A stretch of DNA of 7,207 nt from Candidatus Pelagibacter sp. (GCA_028097785.1 JAOHFB010000030.1:1-7207); one strand, 5' to 3'; counted from the first letter of the stretch, positions 1 to 5,808 are shown. A program made the numbers and translations. The notes: generated from the letters alone by a model not told the origin.

Positions 1-2
1 GA

Positions 3-305
3 GGTTATCTTTCTATAGAAGATAGTCAAAGAGAAGATTACTTAAATATATTTTTTAATGCTTATTGGAGAGATAATTTAGACCTATCATCAAAAAAAGA
101 ATTTTCAAAATTATTAGAGAATTTAAAAATAGATAGTAAAATATTTTTTGATAAAATTTCACAGCAATCAATAAAAGATACTTTGAAACAATTAACAAAT
201 GATGCTTTTGAAAAAGAAGTCTTTGGGGCACCTACTTTTATTGTAAATAATAAAATTTTTTGGGGACAAGATCGTCTTGAATATGCTCTTGAGGAATTAA
301 ATTAA
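3..305 (+). CDS. DsbA-fold 2-hydroxychromene-2-carboxylate isomerase family protein (C-terminal part)
   Basis: An open frame runs from the left edge to the TAA at 303-305, giving 100 residues with the N-terminus outside the window. The family is usually about 200 residues long, so roughly half is visible. Near the C-terminus (visible residues 75-79) is GAPTF, the cis-proline loop of thioredoxin/DsbA-fold proteins. It is followed by FWGQDRL at 86-92, the typical tail of the HCCA isomerase (NahD-like, glutathione S-transferase kappa-related) family. The preceding stretch is helical, as expected for the inserted helical domain. Characterised members isomerise an aromatic degradation intermediate using glutathione, but many genome-encoded relatives have unknown substrates, so no naphthalene pathway should be inferred. 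The catalytic N-terminal region cannot be checked here. Its stop lies 1 bp from the stop of the convergent rhodanese gene, with no room for a separate terminator. Confidence 0.8.
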   Translation, partial: GYLSIEDSQREDYLNIFFNAYWRDNLDLSSKKEFSKLLENLKIDSKIFFDKISQQSIKDTLKQLTNDAFEKEVFGAPTFIVNNKIFWGQDRLEYALEELN

Positions 306-306
306 A

Positions 307-690
307 TTATACTATTTTGAATTTACTTTGGCTAATTGAACCAAAGCCACCTTCGATATGTGATATTTTTTCATATCCCATATTTTTTAAAGCTTTAACC
401 GCTAAAGCAGATCTTACTCCACCAGCACAAAATAAAACCATTTCTTTATTTTGATCTAAAACACCTTGTTGAAATAATGCGCTGTTAGGATCTAAAAAAA
501 TTTCTAATTTCCCTCTTGGTATATGAACTGAATGTTCGACTTTACCTGTACTTTCTAATTCATTGCCTTCTCTAATATCAATTAAATTACAGTTATTTTC
601 TTCAACCATTTTTAAAGCTTCATCCGCATTAATTGTTTTTATTTCTTGCATCGCTTCAGAAAATAAAGTTTGAATTGATTTTATAGTCAT
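307..690 (-). CDS. single-domain rhodanese-like sulfurtransferase
   Basis: This 127-residue protein is one rhodanese domain. It has the early strand motif NLIDIRE (35-41) and the active-site loop CAGGVRSA (88-95), with Cys88 as the predicted persulfide-carrying nucleophile. The later HIEGGF motif (111-116) is typical of the domain's end. The active loop is of the usual six-residue sulfurtransferase size, not the longer loop of Cdc25-type phosphatases. No signal peptide or membrane segment is seen, so it is probably cytoplasmic. Such proteins move sulfane sulfur to thiol acceptors; the acceptor here is unknown. The chosen start adds 13 residues before the domain, and Met14 is a plausible alternative. 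Neither start has a good Shine-Dalgarno sequence. The gene diverges from the bcp-like gene across a 46-bp gap, which pairs two thiol-chemistry genes back to back. Confidence 0.85.
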   Translation of the reverse strand: MTIKSIQTLFSEAMQEIKTINADEALKMVEENNCNLIDIREGNELESTGKVEHSVHIPRGKLEIFLDPNSALFQQGVLDQNKEMVLFCAGGVRSALAVKALKNMGYEKISHIEGGFGSISQSKFKIV

Positions 691-717
691 TATTCTATTT
701 CAAAATATATCAAAAAC

Positions 718-723
718 ATTATA
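718..723 (-). promoter_or_regulatory. candidate -10 box (TATAAT) for the rhodanese gene
   Basis: The minus strand reads TATAAT here, 27 bp before the rhodanese ATG, in the 46-bp gap between divergent genes. The -35 position falls inside the start of the bcp gene and is only A/T-rich (TTTTTA at 17-bp spacing). On the plus strand the same bases give TATATT, a possible -10 for bcp that would leave a leader of only a few bases. This is sequence match only. Confidence 0.4.
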
Positions 724-736
724 TTGCTAGCTAATT

Positions 737-1207
737 ATGTTAAAAAATAATACTAAAGCCCCAAATTTTAAACTTCCCTCAACTTCAAAAGATAACTATT
801 CGCTTAAAGATTCGATTGGTAAATATGTCGTTATTTATTTTTATCCAAAAGATGACACTCCAGGATGCACGATTGAAACTAATGATTTTAATAAATTACT
901 CTCTAAATTCAAAAAATTAGAGTGTGAAGTATATGGAATTTCTAAGGATAATTTAAAAAGTCACGACAAATTTAGAGATAAATATAAGATAAAATTTGAT
1001 TTATTAGCTGATGAAGAGCTAACTGTGCTTAAAAAATATAAAGTATGGGGTAAAAAAAAATTTATGGGACGAGAGTTTATGGGCGTCCTTAGAACTACTT
1101 TTTTAATAGATAAAAAAGGAAAAATTATAAAAATTTGGGATAATGTTAAAGTTAAAGACCACGCCAAAGAAGTATTAGAAACCCTTAAAAATCTTTCAAA
1201 AAAATAA
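737..1207 (+). CDS. bcp: Bcp/PrxQ-type peroxiredoxin (thioredoxin-dependent thiol peroxidase)
   Basis: At 156 residues this matches the usual length of bacterial Bcp. The family motif FYPKDDTPGCT (35-45) is intact and gives the peroxidatic Cys44. Arg119 in VLRTTFLID (117-125) fits the conserved active-site arginine. These enzymes reduce H2O2 and organic hydroperoxides in the cytoplasm and are recycled by thioredoxin. The resolving cysteine that E. coli Bcp carries five residues after the peroxidatic one is absent: residue 49 is Asn. The only other cysteine is Cys63, so this is either a one-Cys form or uses a differently placed resolving partner. The start has no clear Shine-Dalgarno sequence, but the reading begins at the right point for the family (APNFKLP at 8-14). 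It is followed by the terminator of the convergent amt-1 gene. Confidence 0.93.
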   Translation: MLKNNTKAPNFKLPSTSKDNYSLKDSIGKYVVIYFYPKDDTPGCTIETNDFNKLLSKFKKLECEVYGISKDNLKSHDKFRDKYKIKFDLLADEELTVLKKYKVWGKKKFMGREFMGVLRTTFLIDKKGKIIKIWDNVKVKDHAKEVLETLKNLSKK

Positions 1208-1232
1208 AAAGGCCCCTTATTTCTAAGGGACC
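1197..1232 (-). terminator. intrinsic terminator of amt-1
   Basis: Read on the minus strand, GGTCCCTTA (1232-1224), loop GAAA and TAAGGGGCC (1219-1211) form a 9-bp stem with one T-G wobble. It is followed directly by a T-rich run overlapping the end of the bcp gene. It lies 25 bp after the amt-1 stop. On the plus strand the wobble becomes a C-A mismatch and no T-run follows, so it is built to stop amt-1 rather than bcp transcription. Confidence 0.88.
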
Positions 1233-1257
1233 CTTAACGTTATATAGAGATAATTTT

Positions 1258-2550
1258 TTAGTCTCGAATTGCGTAAGCTTTAACACCCACTTCCGCAACG
1301 TCTGTTCCAAGTTTTTCAGCTTGAGCACTAATTCTTAAACCAATAGTTTCTTTAAGTGCTCTAAAAACTATGTAAGAAAGTACAAAACTAAATACACATA
1401 CAGCAAGAACACCAGTAAACTGTGTTCCAAATGTTGTATCTGGATTTGAAATTGGAACTACCATTGTTCCAAAAATACCAGCAAACATATGAACTGGAAT
1501 TGCACCTACTACATCATCAATGTGTTTAGACTCTAAAAACTTAGTTCCAAAATACATGATAATTGCACCAATAGAACCAATGACCATTGCAAGAATTGGA
1601 CTTGGGTTTAAAGGTTCAGCAGTGATTGCAACAAGACCAGCTAAAGCACCATTTAACATCATGATGATATCCGTTTTACCACCAATTAATCTAGTAACTA
1701 ATGCAGCAGTAACAGTTCCAGCTGCACCTGCTAAATGAGTGTTGACTGCAATTTTACTAATTGCTGTAACATCATCAAAAGTTCCAACTGCTAATTGACT
1801 GAAACCATTAAAGCCAAACCAACCAAACCATAATAAAAAAGTACCAAGAGTAACTAAAGGGATACTAGAAGCTGCAAATGGAACTAAAGATTTAGTTTCA
1901 CCTTTTTTTCCAAATCTACCCGCTCTTGCACCTAGTACAATCACACCTGCTAAGGCTGCTGCACCACCACAAGCATGTACTAAAGTAGATCCTGCAAAAT
2001 CAGAAAAACCAGCAGTAGCTAACCAGCCACCACCCCACTGCCAACCCATAGAGATTGGATAAATAAATGCAGCCATTATTGCTGAGAAAATAAAGAATGG
2101 CCAAATTTTAATTCTTTCTGCAACCGCTCCTGAAACTATAGATACCGTCGCACAAACAAACATCGCTTGATAGAACCAATCTGAATAATCAGAATAACCA
2201 GTTCCTATTTCTGAAGCATCACTCCATATTGCGAATGTTCCTATATATCCACCTTCAGGTATTCCATATGCAAGATTATAACCACATAAAAAAAATACAA
2301 TTGATGCAATAGCAAATTTACCAATATTCTTTGCAGCAATCGTTGATACACTTTTAGTTGTTACCAAACCACACTCAAGCATACAAAATCCTGCAGCCAT
2401 GAATGCAACTAATACGCCACCTAAATAAAAACCAAGTGTGTTAAATATATATTGTCCTTCAGCTGAAATAGTAGTTTCTGCTGAGGCTAAGCATGTAATG
2501 CTAAATAGAATTACAATACTTAATGAAATTTTTTTAATTAAATTAATCAT
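1258..2550 (-). CDS. amt: ammonium channel/transporter Amt, copy 1
   Basis: This 430-residue inner-membrane protein belongs to the Amt/MEP/Rh family. A signal peptide with a probable cleavage after ASA (22-24) precedes about 11 hydrophobic segments, as in E. coli AmtB. Family landmarks are present: DFAGSTLVH with pore His192 (preceded by Asp184), GAIPVH with pore His354, GWFGFN (243-248) including Trp244 and Phe247, AERIK (144-148), and the C-terminal GLRIS...GTDV region (404-418). Phe131 corresponds to the inner Phe of the gate, while the outer Phe position is Tyr127. The protein conducts ammonium into the cell as a trimer. No glnK (PII partner) gene adjoins it, although these genes are usually linked. 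The start has an AAGGAG Shine-Dalgarno 5 nt upstream. It follows amt-2 after a 222-bp structured gap. Confidence 0.96.
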   Translation of the reverse strand: MINLIKKISLSIVILFSITCLASAETTISAEGQYIFNTLGFYLGGVLVAFMAAGFCMLECGLVTTKSVSTIAAKNIGKFAIASIVFFLCGYNLAYGIPEGGYIGTFAIWSDASEIGTGYSDYSDWFYQAMFVCATVSIVSGAVAERIKIWPFFIFSAIMAAFIYPISMGWQWGGGWLATAGFSDFAGSTLVHACGGAAALAGVIVLGARAGRFGKKGETKSLVPFAASSIPLVTLGTFLLWFGWFGFNGFSQLAVGTFDDVTAISKIAVNTHLAGAAGTVTAALVTRLIGGKTDIIMMLNGALAGLVAITAEPLNPSPILAMVIGSIGAIIMYFGTKFLESKHIDDVVGAIPVHMFAGIFGTMVVPISNPDTTFGTQFTGVLAVCVFSFVLSYIVFRALKETIGLRISAQAEKLGTDVAEVGVKAYAIRD

Positions 2551-2555
2551 TATCT

Positions 2556-2561
2556 CTCCTT
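2556..2561 (-). promoter_or_regulatory. Shine-Dalgarno of amt-1
   Basis: AAGGAG on the minus strand lies 5 nt before the ATG at 2550. It fixes the start that includes the full signal peptide. Confidence 0.85.
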
Positions 2562-2603
2562 GTTATGAAGGTCCTTTTATTGAAGTTTAGCTGTTTAAGA
2601 ATT

Positions 2604-2639
2604 GCTGATTAGTCAAAAGAGTTATGACGATAGAACATG
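2604..2639 (-). promoter_or_regulatory. conserved amt upstream element, copy 1
   Basis: On the minus strand, CTAATCAGC (2612-2604) ends exactly 53 nt before the amt-1 ATG. The same 9-mer sits at exactly 53 nt before amt-2. Upstream bases also match in register: an AAAA/TTTT block at 2615-2618, CATA at 2626-2623, and ATG at 2638-2636, giving an ATG-N9-CATA dyad. Surrounding leader sequence is otherwise different between the two genes. This is probably a promoter or regulator site, but I cannot assign -35 and -10 boxes. Confidence 0.6.
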
Positions 2640-2650
2640 TGTATAAGTAT

Positions 2651-2677
2651 AAAGGCCCCAAAAAAGGGGCCTTTTTT
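2651..2677. terminator. terminator-like hairpin between amt-2 and amt-1
   Basis: AAAGGCCCC (2651-2659), a six-A loop and GGGGCCTTT (2666-2674) form a perfect 9-bp stem. On the plus strand it ends in a run of six T (2672-2677), the canonical form. On the minus strand the tail is weaker (TTTATACTTAT), though the only known incoming transcript, amt-2, comes from that side. It most likely ends amt-2 transcription just before the amt-1 control element and could also stop a plus-strand transcript. Confidence 0.75.
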
Positions 2678-2678
2678 C

Positions 2679-2703
2679 TAACTATAAGAGAGAGAGATAG
2701 TTA
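2679..2703 (-). other. stem-loop with CU-repeat loop, amt-2/amt-1 gap
   Basis: TAACTAT and ATAGTTA form a 7-bp stem around an 11-nt loop that reads CTCTCTCTCTT on the minus strand. The loop is partly complementary to the GGAGAG part of the amt-1 Shine-Dalgarno region. It sits directly between the other two hairpins of this gap. Confidence 0.5.
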
Positions 2704-2713
2704 TTCTGTTTTT

Positions 2714-2760
2714 AAGAGGCTCTCCAATGAGATAACGACATGGAGATCGAAGAGCCTCTT
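2714..2760 (-). other. long stem-loop after amt-2 with two competing pairings
   Basis: AAGAGGCTCT (2714-2723) and AGAGCCTCTT (2751-2760) are a perfect 10-bp inverted repeat starting 12 bp after the amt-2 stop. Inside, TCTCCA (2721-2726) pairs with TGGAGA (2741-2746). The TCT at 2721-2723 is needed by both stems, so the full outer and inner helices exclude each other. No T-run follows on either strand, so it is not a standard intrinsic terminator. It may be a 3' stability element, a small-RNA body or a switch. Confidence 0.65.
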
Positions 2761-2772
2761 TATTGCATGCAA

Positions 2773-4074
2773 TTAGTCTCTTATTGCGTAAGCAATTACA
2801 CCTGTTTCAGTAACATCAGTACCTTTAGTTTCAGCTTCTTTACTTAATCTGATACCAAAGATTGCTTTCATCACTGACCATACAATGTAAGACACAGCAA
2901 ACACAAAAATGTTAACCGCAAGTACACCAATTAACTGAGCACTAAAACTTGCATCAGCATTCGTTAGTGGAACTGCAAGTGTACCCCAAATTCCAGCAAA
3001 TAAGTGAGCTGGGATTGCACCTACTACATCGTCCAGTTTGAAATTAAATAATAGTTTAGTTCCAAACACTACGATCAATCCACCGACAGCACCAATTAAG
3101 ATTGCTGCAAAGGGTGAAGGTGCTAAAGGTTCTGCAGTGATAGCCACAAGACCACCAATTGCTCCGTTTAACATTTGAATTACATCTGTTTTACCATACA
3201 TTAATCTTGTAATTACACCTGCTGCTAATACACCACCACAAGCTGCAAGATTTGTATTGATAAAGATAGTTGAGATCGCAACTGCATCATCAAAAGTTCC
3301 TAATGCTAATTGAGATCCACCATTAAATCCAAACCAACCTAACCATAGGATAAATACACCTATTGTTACTAATGGAATTGAAGAGGCTGCAAAAGGTTTT
3401 AACGCCTTTGGATTTCCTGCAGAGTCAAATCTTCCATTTCTAGCACCTAACAAAATGATACCTGCTAAAGCTGCAGCACCACCTGTTGAGTGTACTAAAG
3501 TTGAACCCGCAAAGTCAGAGAAACCGATTTCAGCTAACCAGCCTCCACCCCACTGCCAACCCATTACGATTGGATAAATAATTCCAGCTAAAATAGCTGC
3601 AAATAAGAAGAATGGCCATAACTTGATTCTTTCTGCCATAGCACCTGAGCAAATTGAAACTGTTGTTGCACAGAATACCATTTGGAAAAACCAATCAGAA
3701 CCATCCGCATAACCAGTATCAATTGCACTTGCATCTGACCATGGTGTGAATGATCCAATATATCCACCTTCTGGAATACCGTAAGCTAAGTTGTAACCAA
3801 CTAGCCAAAACATAATTCCAGCAATTGCATAAAGACCAATATTCTTTGCACAAATTACTGAAACACTTTTTGAAGTTACCATACCAGATTCTAGCATTGC
3901 AAAACCTGCTGCCATGAACATGACAAGGAAACCACAAATTAAAAATAATAGAGTATTAAAAATAAACCCCACTTCGGCAGACACAGTTGTCTCTGCCATA
4001 CCCGCACTACTCATGTTTAGTAAAAACACTAAACTAAGAACTGGTGCAGTTATTCTCTTTATTAATTTAGTCAT
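2773..4074 (-). CDS. amt: ammonium channel/transporter Amt, copy 2
   Basis: This 433-residue Amt/MEP/Rh channel is homologous to amt-1 along its whole length, so the pair is a tandem duplication or an old paralogue pair. A signal peptide ends near GMA (25-27). The pore histidines are His195 (in DFAGSTLVH) and His357 (in GAIPAH), with Asp187 before the first. GWFGFN (246-251) supplies Trp247 and Phe250. Phe130 and Phe134 both fit the two-Phe gate of E. coli AmtB, whereas copy 1 has Tyr at the first position. The C-terminal GIRLS...GTDV region and the terminal AYAIRD are shared with copy 1. The two may differ in affinity or expression; sequence alone does not say which. The start has AGGAGG 4 nt upstream. 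The gene lies 142 bp downstream of the HU gene, separated by a hairpin and the conserved element. Confidence 0.96.
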   Translation of the reverse strand: MTKLIKRITAPVLSLVFLLNMSSAGMAETTVSAEVGFIFNTLLFLICGFLVMFMAAGFAMLESGMVTSKSVSVICAKNIGLYAIAGIMFWLVGYNLAYGIPEGGYIGSFTPWSDASAIDTGYADGSDWFFQMVFCATTVSICSGAMAERIKLWPFFLFAAILAGIIYPIVMGWQWGGGWLAEIGFSDFAGSTLVHSTGGAAALAGIILLGARNGRFDSAGNPKALKPFAASSIPLVTIGVFILWLGWFGFNGGSQLALGTFDDAVAISTIFINTNLAACGGVLAAGVITRLMYGKTDVIQMLNGAIGGLVAITAEPLAPSPFAAILIGAVGGLIVVFGTKLLFNFKLDDVVGAIPAHLFAGIWGTLAVPLTNADASFSAQLIGVLAVNIFVFAVSYIVWSVMKAIFGIRLSKEAETKGTDVTETGVIAYAIRD

Positions 4075-4078
4075 AAGA

Positions 4079-4084
4079 CCTCCT
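4079..4084 (-). promoter_or_regulatory. Shine-Dalgarno of amt-2
   Basis: AGGAGG on the minus strand, 4 nt before the ATG at 4074, is a full consensus site. It suggests strong translation. Confidence 0.85.
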
Positions 4085-4127
4085 GTTAAAGTGAAGACTT
4101 ATAATTTTATTAATTTTAAAAACTAAC

Positions 4128-4163
4128 GCTGATTAGGAAAAATTGGTATGCAGTTTTTGCATA
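4128..4163 (-). promoter_or_regulatory. conserved amt upstream element, copy 2
   Basis: CTAATCAGC (minus strand, 4136-4128) ends exactly 53 nt before the amt-2 ATG, the same distance as in copy 1. The in-register TTTT block (4141-4138) and ATG-N9-CATA dyad are also shared. Here the dyad is a perfect 6-bp inverted repeat, TATGCA-N5-TGCATA on the plus strand at 4147-4163. That symmetry is typical of a dimeric regulator site. The regulator is unknown; NtrX is one possibility. Confidence 0.6.
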
Positions 4164-4167
4164 TAGT

Positions 4168-4205
4168 AACAGCCCTGAACGTGTTTTGAAAACGTTAGGG
4201 CTGTT
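4168..4205 (-). other. hairpin downstream of the HU gene
   Basis: AACAGCCCT (4168-4176) pairs perfectly with AGGGCTGTT (4197-4205). The stem continues with AACG/CGTT after a one-base bulge and possibly TTTT/AAAA, giving a long, stable hairpin. In the direction of HU transcription the eight-T run (4213-4206) lies before the hairpin and ACTATATG follows. It therefore lacks the trailing T-run of a classic terminator, although its place 11 bp after the HU stop suggests it marks the HU mRNA 3' end. Confidence 0.65.
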
Positions 4206-4216
4206 AAAAAAAATGA

Positions 4217-4492
4217 TTATTTATTGAATACTTCTTTTAAAGCTTTAGCTGGTAAGAATTTTACCTTTTGAGAAGCAGCGATTTGAATTTGCTCACCTGT
4301 TCGAGGATTTCTTCCCACTCTAGCTTTTCTTTTTGCTACTTTATATGTACCAAATCCAGCAATTTTTACTGTATCATCACCCTTTAGTGCATCTAAAATA
4401 GTGTTGGTAATTGTATCAAATGTTCTTTCAGCATCAGCTTTACTCAAATTTAATGAGCCTGAAAGTGATGCTACTAGTTGTTTTTTGTTCAT
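4217..4492 (-). CDS. hup: HU-family DNA-binding protein
   Basis: This 91-residue protein has the standard length and full layout of bacterial HU. A helical dimerisation half (1-45) is followed by GFGTYKV (46-52) and the DNA-binding arm KRKARVGRNPRTG (54-66). The arm contains the HU/IHF signature and Pro63, the residue that intercalates into DNA. The C-terminus FLPAKALKEVFN is typical of HU, where IHF subunits usually differ and extend. It binds and bends DNA non-specifically as a dimer and compacts the nucleoid. The start has GGAG 5 nt upstream and the family-typical opening MNKKQLV. It lies 157 bp downstream of rseP with its own candidate promoter, so it is probably transcribed alone. Whether it is the only HU in the genome cannot be told here. 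Confidence 0.95.
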   Translation of the reverse strand: MNKKQLVASLSGSLNLSKADAERTFDTITNTILDALKGDDTVKIAGFGTYKVAKRKARVGRNPRTGEQIQIAASQKVKFLPAKALKEVFNK

Positions 4493-4497
4493 TTTAG

Positions 4498-4501
4498 CTC
4501 C
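4498..4501 (-). promoter_or_regulatory. Shine-Dalgarno of the HU gene
   Basis: GGAG on the minus strand, 5 nt before the ATG at 4492. Confidence 0.7.
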
Positions 4502-4518
4502 GGTTGTGTTGGTTAAAA

Positions 4519-4549
4519 TCTATACTTGTCATAAACGGCGTAAAATCAA
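4519..4549 (-). promoter_or_regulatory. candidate promoter of the HU gene
   Basis: On the minus strand TTGATT (4549-4544) and TATAGA (4524-4519) resemble -35 and -10 boxes, with a rather long 19-bp spacer. The -10 is 26 bp before the HU ATG. The A/T-rich remainder of the gap (4550-4649) shows T-tracts but no clear terminator for rseP. Confidence 0.4.
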
Positions 4550-4649
4550 GCTTTTTTTTAGTGTCTTATTTTTTTTTATATACAATATGTAGTTGTAACT
4601 TAAATAAGTATTGATTTTACTTAACTTTTTAACGTTTTATAAAATAAAT

Positions 4650-5762
4650 TTATTTGAATAAACCAAGGTCTTTTAGGTCATTAAATGTTGTAAAAAACAT
4701 CAAAGATAGCAACAAAAACATACCGATTCGAAAAAAACCTTCTTGAGTTTTTTGAGATAAAGGACGACCTAAGACTTTCTCAAATGCATAAAACATTAAG
4801 TGCCCACCATCCAACATTGGTATTGGAAATAAGTTAATCAAACCAAGGCTTATTGAAATATAAGCCATAATAGAGATAAAAGGCAAGATACCAATTTCAG
4901 CAACTTGACCTGTAATCTTTGCAATTCGAATGGGGCCTCCTAATTGCGAACTATCTCCCGATCCTGTTAACATGGTACCGATATATTTAAGAGAAGAAGT
5001 ACTTACAAAGTACACTTCTTTAACGGATTGAATTAATGCTTGGGCAGGTCCTAGTTTTACATGGTTAATTTCATTATTTACTGCTCCAAGTTTAATGCCA
5101 ACCATTCTTTTATTAACTTTATTCCCCAAATTATCATCGCTTAAAACTATGTTTGGCTTAATTTTAAGCAAATACTCTTGATCAAATCGTTCAACTTTAA
5201 AATCAATAACATCTCCTGTTGAAGTTGTTATATATTTTGAAACATCCATGATGCTTTCAACTTTGTTGCCATCAATTTCTAAAATAATATCATTATCTTT
5301 AAGCCCTCCAATCATTGCAGGACTATCTTTTTGAACTTCATTGATAACTGCTGGAGTAAAATCTTTACCAACAAAGGTATAAATACAAAAGAATATAGCT
5401 ATCGCTAATAAAAAGTTAGCTAAGGGTCCGCCAAATACAATTAACGCTCGTTGATATAATGGTTTTATGACAAATAACTTTTCTTGGTCTTCTTCATTGT
5501 ATTGTTTTAATATTTTTTCATGATCTACTTGTGAAAAAACATTACGGTCACCAAAAAATTTGACATAACCACCAAGTGGGATCCAACATATCTTCCATCT
5601 GGTTCCATGCTTATCATTCCAACCAAATAGCTCTTGACCAAAACCGATTGAAAAATCAGTAACCCCTACACCATATTTTCTTGCAAAATAATAATGGCCG
5701 TACTCATGAATAAACACGACAACCAAAATCAAGACTATAAATGGAATTATATATGTAAGCAT
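4650..5762 (-). CDS. rseP: RseP/MmpA-type site-2 intramembrane zinc protease
   Basis: This 370-residue inner-membrane metalloprotease has the zinc motif HEYGH (19-23) in its first membrane segment. The third zinc ligand is Asp318 in NLFPIPMLDGG (310-320). GGYVKFFGD (64-72) and GGPLANF (111-117) are standard S2P signatures. A single PDZ domain covers about residues 136-205; E. coli RseP has two PDZ domains and about 450 residues, while the shorter one-PDZ form is common in Alphaproteobacteria. Membrane segments lie near 1-25, 105-130, 290-312 and 343-360. The enzyme cuts membrane-embedded substrates such as anti-sigma factors or remnant signal peptides; the substrate here is unknown. The start lacks a clear Shine-Dalgarno but is at the expected place. 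Neighbours are two unknown genes and HU, rather than the more usual dxr and bamA. Confidence 0.94.
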   Translation of the reverse strand: MLTYIIPFIVLILVVVFIHEYGHYYFARKYGVGVTDFSIGFGQELFGWNDKHGTRWKICWIPLGGYVKFFGDRNVFSQVDHEKILKQYNEEDQEKLFVIKPLYQRALIVFGGPLANFLLAIAIFFCIYTFVGKDFTPAVINEVQKDSPAMIGGLKDNDIILEIDGNKVESIMDVSKYITTSTGDVIDFKVERFDQEYLLKIKPNIVLSDDNLGNKVNKRMVGIKLGAVNNEINHVKLGPAQALIQSVKEVYFVSTSSLKYIGTMLTGSGDSSQLGGPIRIAKITGQVAEIGILPFISIMAYISISLGLINLFPIPMLDGGHLMFYAFEKVLGRPLSQKTQEGFFRIGMFLLLSLMFFTTFNDLKDLGLFK

Positions 5763-5808
5763 AATCTATATTTTAATTGAATATTAAACCAACTACAACC
5801 TCTTTAAA

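Noticed and set aside
961..1167. Minus-strand frame of 68 codons opposite bcp
   Set aside because: Antisense to a well-supported enzyme, with low-complexity Ser/Leu/Phe content expected from complementing a Lys-rich gene.
1520..1738. Open frame of 72 codons on the plus strand inside amt-1
   Set aside because: It is antisense to a clear channel gene, and its content mirrors the amt codons. No ribosome site or family match.
3719..4126. Open frames in other phases over the amt-2 N-terminal region (3719-3937 minus, 3914-4126 plus)
   Set aside because: Shadows of the conserved amt-2 gene. The plus-strand frame also runs through the amt-2 ribosome site and leader.
4147..4163. TATGCA-N5-TGCATA as an NtrC binding site
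   Set aside because: NtrC half-sites (GCAC...GTGC) are spaced further apart and contain C/G bases missing here. Kept only as a dyad for an unknown regulator.
4401..4592. Plus-strand 63-codon frame across the HU start
   Set aside because: It covers the HU coding start and promoter region on the other strand and has no homologous features.
4639..4652. Palindrome AATAAATTTATT after rseP as a terminator
   Set aside because: Purely A/T, no loop space and no following T-run; likely chance in this composition.
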